A DNA stretch of 64,000 nucleotides from Polyangium sp. y55x31. Lineage in GTDB: Bacteria; Myxococcota_A; Polyangia; Polyangiales; Polyangiaceae. The notes beneath the pieces were generated by a model. That model searched no databases. It saw only the letters and a list, made by a program, of their open reading frames with translations, and was not told the origin of the DNA. The stretch spans positions 62,001-126,000 of the forward strand of contig NZ_JARZHG010000028.1 in the NCBI RefSeq assembly GCF_029946505.1, in the 5' to 3' direction. How positions within the stretch are numbered: the stretch's first letter is position 1; each line of letters opens with the position of its first letter. Made by a program: the position numbers and the translations under genes. This document shows positions 1-10,262 of this stretch, piece after piece.

Positions 1-40
1 CAACGTTCGTTACTCGCTTCTTCAACAAGGAGAGCTTCGC

Positions 41-1219
41 ATGTCGCAGAAAAACAAGTGGATCCGCTTCGCCGCCGCGCCCGCCTTCGTGCTCGGAGTC
101 GGCCTCACCGCAGGCCTCGGTTGCAGCGACGTCGCCGACATCGTCGAGGGGTGCGACGAGTTCAGGGCCGACGCGCAGTGGGGCGCGAACCTCGACGTCG
201 ACTTCCGCGTGAAGTCCTTCATGGGCGCCTCGGGCGCGTTCATCACGCTCGCCGATCAGATGATCGCCGACGTCACGGCGGCCTGCGAGGGCATCGCCAA
301 GGCGACGAACCGCGACTCCGCGAAGTGGGATCGGATGGAGGGCTCGGCTCGCCTCGAGGCCGTGTGCAAGGAGGCCGAGGCCGGGTTCGACGAGGTGATC
401 AAGGCGAACGCGAACGTGCAGCTCGTCGCGCTCGTCGAGGGCGGCAAGTGCGAGGCGAGCCTCGACGCGGCCGCCGAGTGCAACGCGCGCTGCGACGTGA
501 GCGGCAAGTGCACGCCGGCGCAGCTCGAAGCCAAGTGCGAGCCCGGCAAGCTCGCGGGCTCGTGCACCGCCGAGTGCAGGGGCTCGTGTACGGCCGACGT
601 CGGCGCCACGGTCGAGTGCAAGGGCTCGTGCAGCGCCGTCTGCAACGGCAAGTGCAACGGCACGTGCTCCACGGGCGACGCGAACAACTGCAACGGCCGC
701 TGCGACGGCACGTGCGAGGGCACCTGCTCGGGCTCGTGCGAGCTCGAGGCCAACGCCGCCGTGCAGTGCGACGGCACCTGCCGCGGCGAGTGCTCCGTCG
801 ACTTCCAGGCCCCGCACTGCGAGGGCAAGATCACGCCGCCCGAGTGCGAGCTCGACGCCGACTGCCAGGCGAGCTGCAACGCCGAGATCCAGGCGGAGGC
901 CTCGTGCACGCCGCCCAAGGTCACGATCGAGATCCAGGGCGGCGCGACCGCGGATCTCGAGGCGCTCGCCGCCGCGCTCGAGGAGCACCTGCCGAAGCTC
1001 ATCGTGAACGGCGTCGAGCGTGGTCAGGCCGCGCTCGACGCGGGCCAGGTCCTCGTCGAGGTCGGCGGCAACCTGAAGGGCGCGCTCACGTCGAGCGGCA
1101 AGGCCCTCGTCTGCGCGACGACCGCGGCGAGCGCCGCGCTCAACGCGAGCGTCGAGGTGCAGGTCTCCGTCGAGGCCAGCGCCAGCATCGGCGGCAAGGC
1201 TGCCGGCTCCGTCAACTGA
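41..1219 (+). CDS. Cys-rich putative lipoprotein, function unknown
   Basis: A 392-residue protein with an export signal: basic start, hydrophobic stretch and a possible lipobox ending at Cys28 (AGLGC; position -3 is Gly, so the lipobox is weak). Residues about 137-295 hold some 26 cysteines, mostly as C-x3-C steps (CNGKC, CDGTC, CEGTC), which suggests a disulfide- or metal-rich surface module. The last 100 residues are Cys-poor apart from one and Ala/Val-rich. AAGGAG lies about 9 bases before the ATG. A strong terminator follows, so it is probably transcribed alone. I do not recognise the family; similar Cys-rich lipoproteins are common in myxobacteria. The alternative overlapping frame starting at 58 is Arg-rich and is a shadow. 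Confidence 0.8.
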   Translation: MSQKNKWIRFAAAPAFVLGVGLTAGLGCSDVADIVEGCDEFRADAQWGANLDVDFRVKSFMGASGAFITLADQMIADVTAACEGIAKATNRDSAKWDRMEGSARLEAVCKEAEAGFDEVIKANANVQLVALVEGGKCEASLDAAAECNARCDVSGKCTPAQLEAKCEPGKLAGSCTAECRGSCTADVGATVECKGSCSAVCNGKCNGTCSTGDANNCNGRCDGTCEGTCSGSCELEANAAVQCDGTCRGECSVDFQAPHCEGKITPPECELDADCQASCNAEIQAEASCTPPKVTIEIQGGATADLEALAAALEEHLPKLIVNGVERGQAALDAGQVLVEVGGNLKGALTSSGKALVCATTAASAALNASVEVQVSVEASASIGGKAAGSVN

Positions 1220-1231
1220 GCGCCTGATCGA

Positions 1232-1278
1232 CGCGCCGCCCGGCCGCTCGTCGTGCCGGGCGGCGCGTTTTCTTTTTG
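1232..1278 (+). terminator. Rho-independent terminator after the Cys-rich gene
   Basis: A perfect 13-bp stem (arms 1232-1244 and 1255-1267) encloses a 10-base loop and is followed by TTTTCTTTTTG. It is the clearest intrinsic terminator in the window. Confidence 0.9.
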
Positions 1279-1333
1279 TTTCGCCCCGGCCGTTTTTCTC
1301 GGCGGCAGCACGCTCGTGCGACGGTGGAACGGG

Positions 1334-1362
1334 TTGACGACACCCGTGGCTGGTCCTAACAG
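1334..1362 (+). promoter_or_regulatory. Possible sigma70-type promoter for mrp
   Basis: TTGACG (5/6 match to a -35 box) and TAACAG (weak -10) are 17 bases apart, just after the upstream terminator and about 34 bases before the mrp start. Only the -35 box is persuasive. Confidence 0.35.
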
Positions 1363-1395
1363 ACCGGCTGCCCCGCGCCTGCCCCGAAGGAAATC

Positions 1396-2505
1396 ATGGC
1401 AATCACGGTCGAATCCGCGAAATCTGCGCTCGGAAAGGTCGAGGACCCCGAGCTCTCTCGTCCCCTCGTCGACGTCGGCATGCTGGGCGACGTCAACGTC
1501 GAGGGTGACAACGTCACCGTCGGCGTCACGCTCACGACGCCGGCGTGCCCTTACAAGGCGCGGATCCAGGACGACGTGACGGCGGCGCTCAAGGCCGCCG
1601 GCGCCGCGAACGTCACGATTCATTGGAGCTCCAACGTTCCCGAGCGCAACATCATGGCCGACGACCCTTGCCCCGGTGTGAAGAACATCGTGCTCGTCAT
1701 GAGCGGCAAGGGCGGCGTCGGAAAGAGCACGGTCGCCGCGAACCTGACGCTCGCGCTGAACCGCCTCGGTTGCCGCGTGGGCCTACTCGACGCCGACATG
1801 TACGGGCCCAGCGTGCCCACGATGCTCGGCGTGATGGGCCGACCGACCTCGGCCGACGGGCAGCACTTCCTGCCGCTCGAGCGCTTCGGCGTGAAGCTCA
1901 TGTCGATCGGCTTCTTGCTCGAAGACGCGCGTCAAGCCGTCGTGTGGCGCGGGCCGATGATCCAGAACGCGCTGCTCCAGTTCATGAAGGACGTCGACTG
2001 GGGCACGCTCGACTACCTCATCCTCGACCTGCCCCCCGGCACGGGCGACATCGTGCTCACGATCTCGCAAAAGCTGCGCACCACGGGCGCGGTGGTCGTG
2101 ACGACGCCGCAGGAAGTCGCGCTCCAGGACGTTTACAAATCGGTCTCGATGGCGCAGAAGGTGGGCATCCCCATCCTCGGCGTCGTCGAGAACGAGAGTT
2201 ATTTCATCTGTGACGGTTGTTCCGCGCGTCACGAGCTCTTCGGCTCGGGCGGCGGTCAGAAGATCGCCGAGTTCGCGGGCGCTCCGCTGCTCGGTCAGAT
2301 CCCGCTCGATCCTTCGGTGCGGGAGTGGGGCGACGCAGGCACGCCCGTCGTGCAGGCGGCGCCCGACAGCTCGGTCGGCCGGGCGTTCCTCGAGGTGGCG
2401 CAGCGGCTGGCGGCCAAGGTGAGCGTGCACGACCTCGGTCGCGGGGGCTCCCTCCGCATCGACCGAAGCGGCGGTCAGCAGCGGTTTTTACCCATCGTAC
2501 GTTGA
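1396..2505 (+). CDS. mrp: Mrp/ApbC-family Fe-S cluster carrier ATPase
   Basis: A 369-residue P-loop ATPase that in known relatives holds and transfers [4Fe-4S] clusters to apo-proteins in the cytoplasm. Residues 8-80 form a MIP18/DUF59 domain with the usual T-x3-C-P motif (TTPACP). The deviant Walker A MSGKGGVGKST is at 102-112, followed by DADMYGPS and DLPPGTGD. A CxxC motif (CDGC), the presumed cluster ligands, sits near residue 275 before the usual FGSGGG. Length is normal for fused Mrp proteins. The gene stands alone between a terminator and the S1 gene and is likely constitutive. Confidence 0.95.
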   Translation: MAITVESAKSALGKVEDPELSRPLVDVGMLGDVNVEGDNVTVGVTLTTPACPYKARIQDDVTAALKAAGAANVTIHWSSNVPERNIMADDPCPGVKNIVLVMSGKGGVGKSTVAANLTLALNRLGCRVGLLDADMYGPSVPTMLGVMGRPTSADGQHFLPLERFGVKLMSIGFLLEDARQAVVWRGPMIQNALLQFMKDVDWGTLDYLILDLPPGTGDIVLTISQKLRTTGAVVVTTPQEVALQDVYKSVSMAQKVGIPILGVVENESYFICDGCSARHELFGSGGGQKIAEFAGAPLLGQIPLDPSVREWGDAGTPVVQAAPDSSVGRAFLEVAQRLAAKVSVHDLGRGGSLRIDRSGGQQRFLPIVR

Positions 2506-2653
2506 AAAAGCGTCTCGAAGTTCGAGCGCTGTGCGCGGAGACCTCGCGCCTGTGCGCGAGGTACGTTATGTTTTCCGTCCCCTTCCGAGCTACGCGTCTG
2601 CGCGAAGGTCGTCCCCCGACGACGCGCGCCGCGCTCGGGGCCCGAGATCCCGG

Positions 2654-4534
2654 ATGAACACGGACAACAACACCACCGAGGCGGCAGAGGTCCAGAAGGA
2701 CGCCGCGGCGCCCGAGGCGCAGCCGCAGAATCAAACGCCCGAGGCGAGCACCGAGGCCCAGGCCACCTCGCCCACCGCCGCTCCATCCCGCGAAGAGTGG
2801 GAGGAAGAGCAGCCGGGAGACGACATTGGCAACCGCTTGCCGGGTCCCGGCGGCCGTCCGCAAGCGACCCCTGCTGCGGCGAAGGCCGAAGGCCCGGGCG
2901 GCGACGCGAAGAAGCGCAAGCGCCGCAGGAAGCGCAAGGGTCCCCCGGGCGCGCAAGGCCCGGGAGCGGAGGGCGCGGCCGAAGGGGCCGAAGGCGCTGA
3001 AGGCGCCGAGGCGAGCGGCGAGGAAGCGGAAGGCGAGGACACGGAGGCCGGCGAGGCTTCCGAGGCCCAGGCCGGAGGCGAAGCGCCGCAAGGCAAGCGC
3101 AAGGATCGGCGCAAGGACAAACAGGCCGCAGCAGCGGCCGCGGCCCAGCGCGAGCGTCCTGCGTTCAGCGTGGGCGAAGAGGTCTTCGGCAAGGTCTGCA
3201 AGGTGACGGACCAGGCGATCTGGATCGACATCGCAGGCAAGGCGACGGGCCTTTTCGATCGGCAGGAGCTCGGCGACGAGGAAGTGCCGGCCGAGGGTGA
3301 TCAGTTCATCGCGAGCGTGCAAAGCACGGGCGTTCGCGGCGGCATGCTGGTGCTCTGCAAGGGGCAGCCGAAGCCGCTCGACGAGCTGAAGAAGCAGCTC
3401 GAAGCCGCGTCGCAGAGCGGCGAGCCGGTCTTCGGCTTCGTGACCGGCGCGGTGAAGGGCGGCCTCGAGATCGATCTCGGGGGCCTGCGCGCGTTCGCTC
3501 CGGCATCACACGTCGACCTGCGCCACGGCGCGGATCTCTCGCACCTCGTCGGTCAGAAGCTCGACTTCGTGGTGGCGCAGTACGCGAAGAAGGGCCGCGA
3601 CATCGTGGTCTCGCGCAAGCGCATGCTCGAAGAGGACGCGCGCCGCGTGCGCACCGAAGCGCTCAGCAAGGTGACGCCGGGCAGCGTGCACAAGGGCATC
3701 GTGCGCAAGGTCGTGGCGTGGGGCGTCTTCGTCGCGCTGCCCGAAGCGGGCAACGTCGAGGGCCTCATCCACATGACCGAGGCGAGCCACGATCGCAGCG
3801 CGCGCCTCAGCGACCTCTTCCGTCCCGGCGCGGAGATCGACGTCAAGATCATCCGCATCGACGACAAGGGCAAGCTGTGGCTCAGCCACAAGGCCACGAC
3901 CGCGGATCCGTGGGACACGGTGAAGGAGAAGTACGCGGTCGGCACGAAGCACAAGGGCAAGATCGCGCGCCTGCAGCCGTTCGGCGCGTTCATCGAGCTT
4001 GAGCCCGGGATCGACGGCCTCTGCCACACGGCGGACATTTCGTTCAAGCAGGTCGAGCACCCGAGCGAGGTGGTGAAGGTCGGCGACGAGATCGACGTCG
4101 TGGTCGCGAGCTGCGATCCGGGCGCGCACAAGATCGGCCTGCACCCCGCGCTGCCGAGCGGCGACGAGGAAGAGCCGCGTCAGCGCGTGCAGCAGTACAA
4201 GGCCGTGAAGGTCGCCGTCGTGCAGGCCGTCGAGGGAGGCCTCTCGGTCCGCATCCTCGGCGTGACCGGTCGCGCGGCGCGTGGCTTCATCCCGGCGGGT
4301 CACACGGGTACGGCGCGCGGCACGGATCTCCGCAAGGAGTTCCCCGTGGGCACGAAGCTCGACGCGAAGGTGCTCGAGGTCGATCCGCGTCGCGGCGAGG
4401 CGAAGCTCTCGATCCGCGCCCTCAAGGAGGACGCCGAGAAGCAGGCCTACCAGTCGTACCGCGCGGGCGTCGCTCGCGAGGCGAAGTTCGGCACGTTCGC
4501 CGACCTCATGAAGAAGAGCCAGTCCAGCCATTAG
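2654..4534 (+). CDS. S1 RNA-binding domain protein with five repeats
   Basis: About 626 residues. The first 165 are low-complexity: Glu/Ala-rich with basic patches (KKRKRRRKRKG). Five S1/OB-fold repeats follow, starting near residues 170, 256, 340, 427 and 514; repeats 3 and 4 are the most canonical (KGIVRKVVAWGVFV, KGKIARLQPFGAFIEL). The family binds RNA, as in ribosomal protein S1 and related translation or decay factors. I chose the ATG at 2654 because the protein from there begins with a typical acidic leader, whereas the upstream extension from 2531 is Arg-rich and shadow-like. It differs from standard RpsA in having no canonical first two ribosome-binding repeats and an unusual charged N-terminus, so it may be an additional S1 protein. 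Confidence 0.85.
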   Translation: MNTDNNTTEAAEVQKDAAAPEAQPQNQTPEASTEAQATSPTAAPSREEWEEEQPGDDIGNRLPGPGGRPQATPAAAKAEGPGGDAKKRKRRRKRKGPPGAQGPGAEGAAEGAEGAEGAEASGEEAEGEDTEAGEASEAQAGGEAPQGKRKDRRKDKQAAAAAAAQRERPAFSVGEEVFGKVCKVTDQAIWIDIAGKATGLFDRQELGDEEVPAEGDQFIASVQSTGVRGGMLVLCKGQPKPLDELKKQLEAASQSGEPVFGFVTGAVKGGLEIDLGGLRAFAPASHVDLRHGADLSHLVGQKLDFVVAQYAKKGRDIVVSRKRMLEEDARRVRTEALSKVTPGSVHKGIVRKVVAWGVFVALPEAGNVEGLIHMTEASHDRSARLSDLFRPGAEIDVKIIRIDDKGKLWLSHKATTADPWDTVKEKYAVGTKHKGKIARLQPFGAFIELEPGIDGLCHTADISFKQVEHPSEVVKVGDEIDVVVASCDPGAHKIGLHPALPSGDEEEPRQRVQQYKAVKVAVVQAVEGGLSVRILGVTGRAARGFIPAGHTGTARGTDLRKEFPVGTKLDAKVLEVDPRRGEAKLSIRALKEDAEKQAYQSYRAGVAREAKFGTFADLMKKSQSSH

Positions 4535-4541
4535 TCGACGC

Positions 4542-4580
4542 TTGGGGGCTCCGCTTTGACAAGCAGAGCTGCGCCCCCAA
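4542..4580. terminator. Hairpin between convergent S1 and ABC-transporter genes
   Basis: TTGGGGGC (4542-4549) pairs with GCCCCCAA (4573-4580) across a 23-base loop that can itself fold. It lies just after the S1 stop codon. There is no U-tract, so it is probably an accessory to the stronger hairpin that follows. Confidence 0.45.
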
Positions 4581-4606
4581 ACCCCCGGCCCGACTGGCCA
4601 AACGAT

Positions 4607-4650
4607 CACGCGCCCCGCGGCCGAGAGGCCGGGGGCGCGTGGCCTTTTGT
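4607..4650 (+). terminator. Terminator after the S1-domain gene
   Basis: A long stem with one bulged G (arms 4607-4622 and 4627-4641, GAGA tetraloop) is followed by GGCCTTTTG. It lies between two convergent genes. On the minus strand the tail is poor in T, so it mainly serves the + strand. Confidence 0.75.
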
Positions 4651-4662
4651 GGTCCAATCATT

Positions 4663-5888
4663 TCACTCGCGGCCGAGCGCCTGCACCGGATCCATGCGCG
4701 CGGCCCTTCGTGCCGGGAAAAACCCGAAGACGAGCCCGATCGCCGTGCTCGTCCCGAGCGCGACCCCGAGCGCCTGCGGCGCGAGCTTCATCGGCAGATC
4801 GAGCGCAGCGCCGAGGCCGACGATCGCGCCGTAGCCGAGCGTCGTCCCCACGATCCCGCCGAGCGTCGCGAGCACGAGCGACTCGACGAGGAACTGCACG
4901 AGGATGTCCATCTCGCGCGCGCCGATCGCCATGCGGATGCCGATCTCGCGGGTCCGTTCGGTCACGCTGACGAGCATGATGTTCATGACGCCGATGCCGC
5001 CGACGACGAGCGACACGGCCGCGATCCCGACGAGCAGGAGCGACAGGACCCCGTAGATGCTGTCCTGCATCTGCTGGAACTCGGCCTGCGTGCGAATGAG
5101 AAAGTCGTCCTCGTCTCCCTCGCGGATGTGATGCCGCTGGCGAAGGATCTCCTCGGCTTGTTTCTTCGCGCGGTCCGTCGTCTCTGGGCTCGTGGCGCTC
5201 ATCATGATCGCGTCCGTCTCGCCCGGTCGCGTGAAGCGCACGTGAGAGCGCATCGTGGTGATCGGCATGATCACCACGTCGTCCTGGCTCCGACCGAACG
5301 GCGACGGGCCCTTCTCTTCGAGTACGCCGAGCACGCGGTACGGATGTCGGCCGATCCGGATCCATCGCCCCACGGGATCGGCCGCGCCGAAGAGATCCTT
5401 CGCCGTTCCTGCGCCGATGACGGCGATCTTCTCGGAGACGTTCTCGGCCGAGACCGTCCACGGCTCGCCTGTCTGGAGCTTCCAATTGCGCACCTGGAGG
5501 TACGCGATGCGCGAGCCGATCACCTCGGCCTTCGCGTTCTGCCCTTCGTAGACGACCTGCGCCGACGCACGCAGGAACGGCACGGCGGCCTTGATGCTCG
5601 TCGACTCGCGTTCGAGCGCCTGACAGTCGGACTCCGAGAGCTTCGAGCCTCCCGTCGTGCGCGCGCCCGAGGCCCGCGCCGATTGCGGAAAGACAATCAG
5701 CGCGTTCGAGCCCATGTTCGTGATCTGCCCGTTGATCTTGGCGCGCGCGCCGTCACCGAGCGCGGTCATCGTCACGACGGCCGCGATGCCGATCGTGATG
5801 CCGAGGATCGTCAGCGCCGCGCGCAGCTTGTTGCGGAGCACCGCCCGCATGGCGATCGCGATCGCGGAGAAGACGCGAAAGAGCCCGT

Positions 5889-5892
<4 letters not shown>
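4663..5892 (-). CDS. MacB/FtsX-type ABC transporter permease (second copy)
   Basis: A 409-residue inner-membrane permease of an export or lipoprotein-handling ABC system. It has one N-terminal membrane helix, a large periplasmic MacB core (about residues 45-270), then three helices at the C-terminus with the signature GGIGVMNIMLVSVTERTREIG. The GTG start at 5892 overlaps the previous stop as GTGA, implying translational coupling. It is a clear paralogue of the permease just upstream, sharing the C-terminal signature and the FFPARRAA motif. The pair probably forms a heterodimer served by the single ATPase of the operon. The substrate cannot be read from sequence. Confidence 0.9.
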
Positions 5893-7105
<1,213 letters not shown>

Positions 7106-7109
<4 letters not shown>

Positions 7110-7873
7110 GAAGCGGCTCCGTGCTCGTCCTGGACCGGCAGCTCCGCGAGCGCGCGCGCCGCGTCCGTCGGCCTCTCGTTGATGATGTCACGCCGCACCG
7201 AGCCGTCGCGCATCTCGATCACGCGGCCTGCGCAGTCGGCGATGTCGCGCTCGTGCGTGACGAGCACGATCGTGATGCCCTGCTCGCGGTTCAGGCGCTG
7301 CAAGAGATCGAGCACCTCGTAGCTCGTGCGCGTATCGAGGTTGCCCGTGGGCTCGTCGGCGAGCAGGAGCGGCGGCTGCGTCACGAGGGCGCGCGCGATC
7401 GCGACGCGCTGCTGTTGACCGCCGGAGAGCTGGTTCGGCGTGTGATGCAGGCGCGCGCCGAGGCCGACGGCGTTGAGCGAGGCGAGCGCGCGTTTCCTTC
7501 GCTCCGCCGCGCTGACGCCTCGGTACACGAGAGGCAGCTCGACGTTCTCGAGCGCAGTCGTGCGGGGCAGCAGGTTGAAGCCCTGGAACACGAACCCGAT
7601 GAGGTGGTTTCGCACGATGGCGCGCGCGTCGTTGCTCCGCGAGCCGACGTCGATCCCATCGAGGATGTACTTGCCGCGCGTCGGCCGATCGAGGCAGCCG
7701 ATGATGTTCATCATCGTGCTCTTGCCCGAGCCGCTCTGCCCGATGATCGCGACGAACTCGCCCCTCTGGATCGTCAGGTTCACGCCGCGGAGCGCGCGTA
7801 CGACGACGGCCTCCGTGACGTAGTCCTTGTGGATCTCGACGAACTCGATGATCGGCGGGGCGTCCTTCATCAC
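7106..7873 (-). CDS. ABC transporter ATP-binding protein (MacB/LolD type)
   Basis: A 255-residue cytoplasmic ATPase. Walker A is GQSGSGKST, the Q-loop lies in [10 protein letters not shown], the signature is [15 protein letters not shown] and Walker B is [13 protein letters not shown], the normal order for the MacB/LolD/FtsE group. A GTG at 7873 and an ATG at 7870 are both possible starts, behind GGGGGAC. The upstream adaptor ends 9 bases before. It powers the two permeases encoded downstream. Confidence 0.95.
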
Positions 7874-7882
7874 GTCCCCCGC

Positions 7883-9193
7883 CTAGAACGGCCTGCGGCC
7901 GCCGCGCCCGCCTGCGGCCCCCGCGTCGGTCTCTTCGGTCACGACCTTCAGGGTGCCGATGTCCGTGCGCAGGACCGTGTACACGCCGTCCGTGATGCCG
8001 ATGTCGACCTCGCGCATCTCGATCTGCTCGGCGCCCGGCGTCTCGTTCGTGAGCACGTAGATGCGCCCTTTGCCCGCGGGCAGCGGCGGCAGCGGATCCT
8101 GCGGTATCGGCTTGCCTTCCTTCGTCATCGGCGGCGACGGCTTGAAGCGCAGCGCCGCGTTCGGCAGGCGCTTGATGCCCTTGGCCTCGGCCGAGTGGAT
8201 CGTCGCCGTCGCCGTCATCCCGGGGCGCAGCTTGATGTCGGGGTTGTCGACCTCGATCACCGCGGCGTACGTCACGACGCCCGCCTGGTTGACGGGGCTG
8301 AAGCGCACCTGGCTCACGAGCCCCTTGAACGACTCGCCGGGGAACGCGTCGACGCGGATGTCCGCGGTCATGCCTTCCTTCAAGCGCCCCACGTCCGCCT
8401 CGTCGATGTCCGCGAGCACGCGCATCTTGCGGAGATCCTGGGCGATCACGAAGAGCGTCGGCGTCTGGAAGCTCGCCGCCACGGTCTGGCCGGGATCGAC
8501 CGCGCGGTTGATCACGACGCCCTCGATGGGCGAGTAGATCTTGGTGAACGCGAGGTTCGTGTTCGATCGCCGCAGCGTGGCGTTGAGCTGCGCGACCTGC
8601 GCCTTGGAGGCCGCGACGTCGGCGAGCGCGATGTCGTAGCTGCCTTGCGCGGCATCCAGATCCGCCTGCGATCCAACGCCTTCCTTGAACACCTTGCGCG
8701 CCCGCTCGAGCCGCACCTTCGCCGTCTCGAGGTTCGCGTCGGCTCGCTTGACGCTCGCGTTCGCGGCCGCGACCTGCGCCGCGTTCGCGTCGATCTCCGC
8801 GCCGAGGAGCTGCGTATCGATCTCCGCGAGCAGATCGCCGGCCTTCACGTGGCTGTTGAAGTCGACGTGGACCTTCGTGATGCGCCCGGAGACCTGCGCG
8901 CCGATCTGCACCTCGGTGACCGGCTTGACCTGCCCCGTCGACTGGATCGTCTCGAAAACGTCGCCTTGCGTGAGGGCCGTGCTCACATAACGCGCGGGCG
9001 GCGGCGGCTTCGTCTTCTGCAGATAGAACATCCCGCCTGCGACGATGCCTGCGAGGACGAGCAGGATGACGAGCCAGCGGAGCCATTTGCCTCGGCCTTC
9101 GACGCGCGACAGCGCTTTGTTCAGGTCGGGCCGCTCGGCCGCGTTGTTCCGAGCCGGTCCGCCCGCGTCGAGGTGCACTCCCGGATTGGCCAT
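7883..9193 (-). CDS. HlyD/MacA-family periplasmic adaptor protein
   Basis: A 436-residue membrane-fusion protein. A single N-terminal helix (about residues 33-55) anchors it. A barrel-sandwich/lipoyl half-motif follows (GQVKPVTEVQIGAQVSGRI), then an alpha-hairpin, the second lipoyl half (IYSPIEGVVINRAVDPGQ) and beta-barrel domains. Such proteins link an inner-membrane MacB-like pump to an outer-membrane channel. The ATG at 9193 is preferred over an upstream in-frame start at 9274 because residues from the latter are Arg-rich and lie over the divergent promoter region. First gene of a four-gene operon. Confidence 0.92.
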   Translation of the reverse strand: MANPGVHLDAGGPARNNAAERPDLNKALSRVEGRGKWLRWLVILLVLAGIVAGGMFYLQKTKPPPPARYVSTALTQGDVFETIQSTGQVKPVTEVQIGAQVSGRITKVHVDFNSHVKAGDLLAEIDTQLLGAEIDANAAQVAAANASVKRADANLETAKVRLERARKVFKEGVGSQADLDAAQGSYDIALADVAASKAQVAQLNATLRRSNTNLAFTKIYSPIEGVVINRAVDPGQTVAASFQTPTLFVIAQDLRKMRVLADIDEADVGRLKEGMTADIRVDAFPGESFKGLVSQVRFSPVNQAGVVTYAAVIEVDNPDIKLRPGMTATATIHSAEAKGIKRLPNAALRFKPSPPMTKEGKPIPQDPLPPLPAGKGRIYVLTNETPGAEQIEMREVDIGITDGVYTVLRTDIGTLKVVTEETDAGAAGGRGGRRPF

Positions 9194-9297
9194 GACGGAC
9201 CCCGTGATAGCACGGAGAAGCCTCCGAGCGCGGCCGTGGCGAAGGATCTTACGCAGGGCTTGATGGGGCGACACCTACGTGGCACATCCACGGGCCC

Positions 9298-9897
9298 ATG
9301 CCCCAGCCCGCCATTGGCCCCGATACGCGCGTCTCGCTCTCGTACGTCCTCTTCGACGAGGACGGGGATACGGTCGATCGCGCCACCGAAAGCGAGCCGC
9401 TCGAGTATGTCCACGGCTACGCGCAGATCCTCCCGGGCCTCGAGCGAGCGGTCGAGGGCATGCACGCGGGCGAGCGCCGCGAGATCACCGTCGAGCCCGC
9501 CGACGCGTTCGGCGAGCACGACGACGAAGGCGTCTTCGAGGTCGACAAGGCCGACTTCCCCGACAGCGAGCACGTGACGCCCGGCGACGAGTTCATCGCG
9601 CAGGCCCCCGACGGCGAGTCCATCGCGATGCGCGTGGTCGAGGTGCTCCCCGACGCGTTCGTCGTGGATACGAACCACCCGCTCGCGGGCCAGAAGATCC
9701 GCTTCGAGGTCGTCGTGCACGACGTGCGCGCGGCGAGCGAGGAGGAGATCGCGGAGGCGCAGGCCGAGCTCGAAGAGCGCGCCCTCGGCGACGGCGGCGG
9801 CTGCTGCGACCACGACCACGACCATGATCACGACCACGATCATGGCCACGCGGCCGAGGGCGGTGGACACCTCGTCCAGCTCTCGCGCAAGCGCTGA
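9298..9897 (+). CDS. slyD: SlyD-like FKBP peptidyl-prolyl isomerase with His-rich tail
   Basis: A 199-residue FKBP-type isomerase and chaperone of the SlyD type. The start resembles SlyD (VSLSYVLFDEDGDTVD), followed by the FKBP signature LPGLERAVEGMHAGE and the inserted IF domain (DAFGEHDDEGVFEVDKADF). The C-terminal tail carries Cys-Cys, six Asp-His pairs and a Gly-His, a probable Ni/Zn-binding segment as in E. coli SlyD, where the tail helps supply nickel. A short LVQLSRKR end follows. No nickel enzyme is encoded in this window. Divergent from the MacA-like operon, with 104 bases between starts. Confidence 0.93.
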   Translation: MPQPAIGPDTRVSLSYVLFDEDGDTVDRATESEPLEYVHGYAQILPGLERAVEGMHAGERREITVEPADAFGEHDDEGVFEVDKADFPDSEHVTPGDEFIAQAPDGESIAMRVVEVLPDAFVVDTNHPLAGQKIRFEVVVHDVRAASEEEIAEAQAELEERALGDGGGCCDHDHDHDHDHDHGHAAEGGGHLVQLSRKR

Positions 9898-9950
9898 AGA
9901 CGTTTGCACCCGGGGGGGAGCAAGTCCGACCAAGGGAGACACGACGACCG

Positions 9951-10262
9951 ATGAAAGCTGCTTCCGATCAGGGTTACTTCTCCGCGCTTGCCCATGATCT
10001 TCGGGTGCGCGAGCGCCTCCTCGCCGCGGGCGTGATCACGCAGGCGGACATCGACCGTTACCTCACCGAGCTCCCCGAGCTCGAGACGCAAGCCGAGGGC
10101 CTCGGCATCCCGCAGCCCGCGCTCGTCTCTGCGAGCTCCGCTCCGGCCCCCGCGCCGCAGCCCGCGGCGGCGGCGCCTGCTCCCGCCCCGGCTGCGAGCA
10201 GCGCGGCCATCGCGGAGGACGACGACGACGACGCAGCCGACGACGAGGCAGGCGAGGCGTGA
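9951..10262 (+). CDS. Small acidic protein upstream of DUF1844 gene
   Basis: A 103-residue protein of unknown function. The first 60 residues look folded and helical (LRVRERLLAAGVITQADIDRYL); the rest is a Pro/Ala linker ending in a run of Asp/Glu. There is no signal peptide. AGGGAG lies about 14 bases before the ATG. Its stop overlaps the next start (GTGA, 10259-10262), so it is translated with the DUF1844 protein and the HtrA protease. Existence is supported by context and the overlap; I recognise no domain. Confidence 0.7.
   Translation: MKAASDQGYFSALAHDLRVRERLLAAGVITQADIDRYLTELPELETQAEGLGIPQPALVSASSAPAPAPQPAAAAPAPAPAASSAAIAEDDDDDAADDEAGEA

Noticed and set aside
2531-2653. Upstream extension of the S1-domain protein
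   Set aside because: Arg-rich, covers a probable promoter region, and the ATG at 2654 gives a normal acidic start.
3506-4657. 383-codon minus-strand frame opposite the S1 gene
   Set aside because: Arg/Asp/Leu-rich antisense shadow of an obvious S1-repeat gene.
7121-9577. 818-codon plus-strand open frame opposite the ABC ATPase and adaptor
   Set aside because: Antisense shadow produced by high GC; Asp/Arg/His-rich with no domain, and the minus-strand genes have full motifs.
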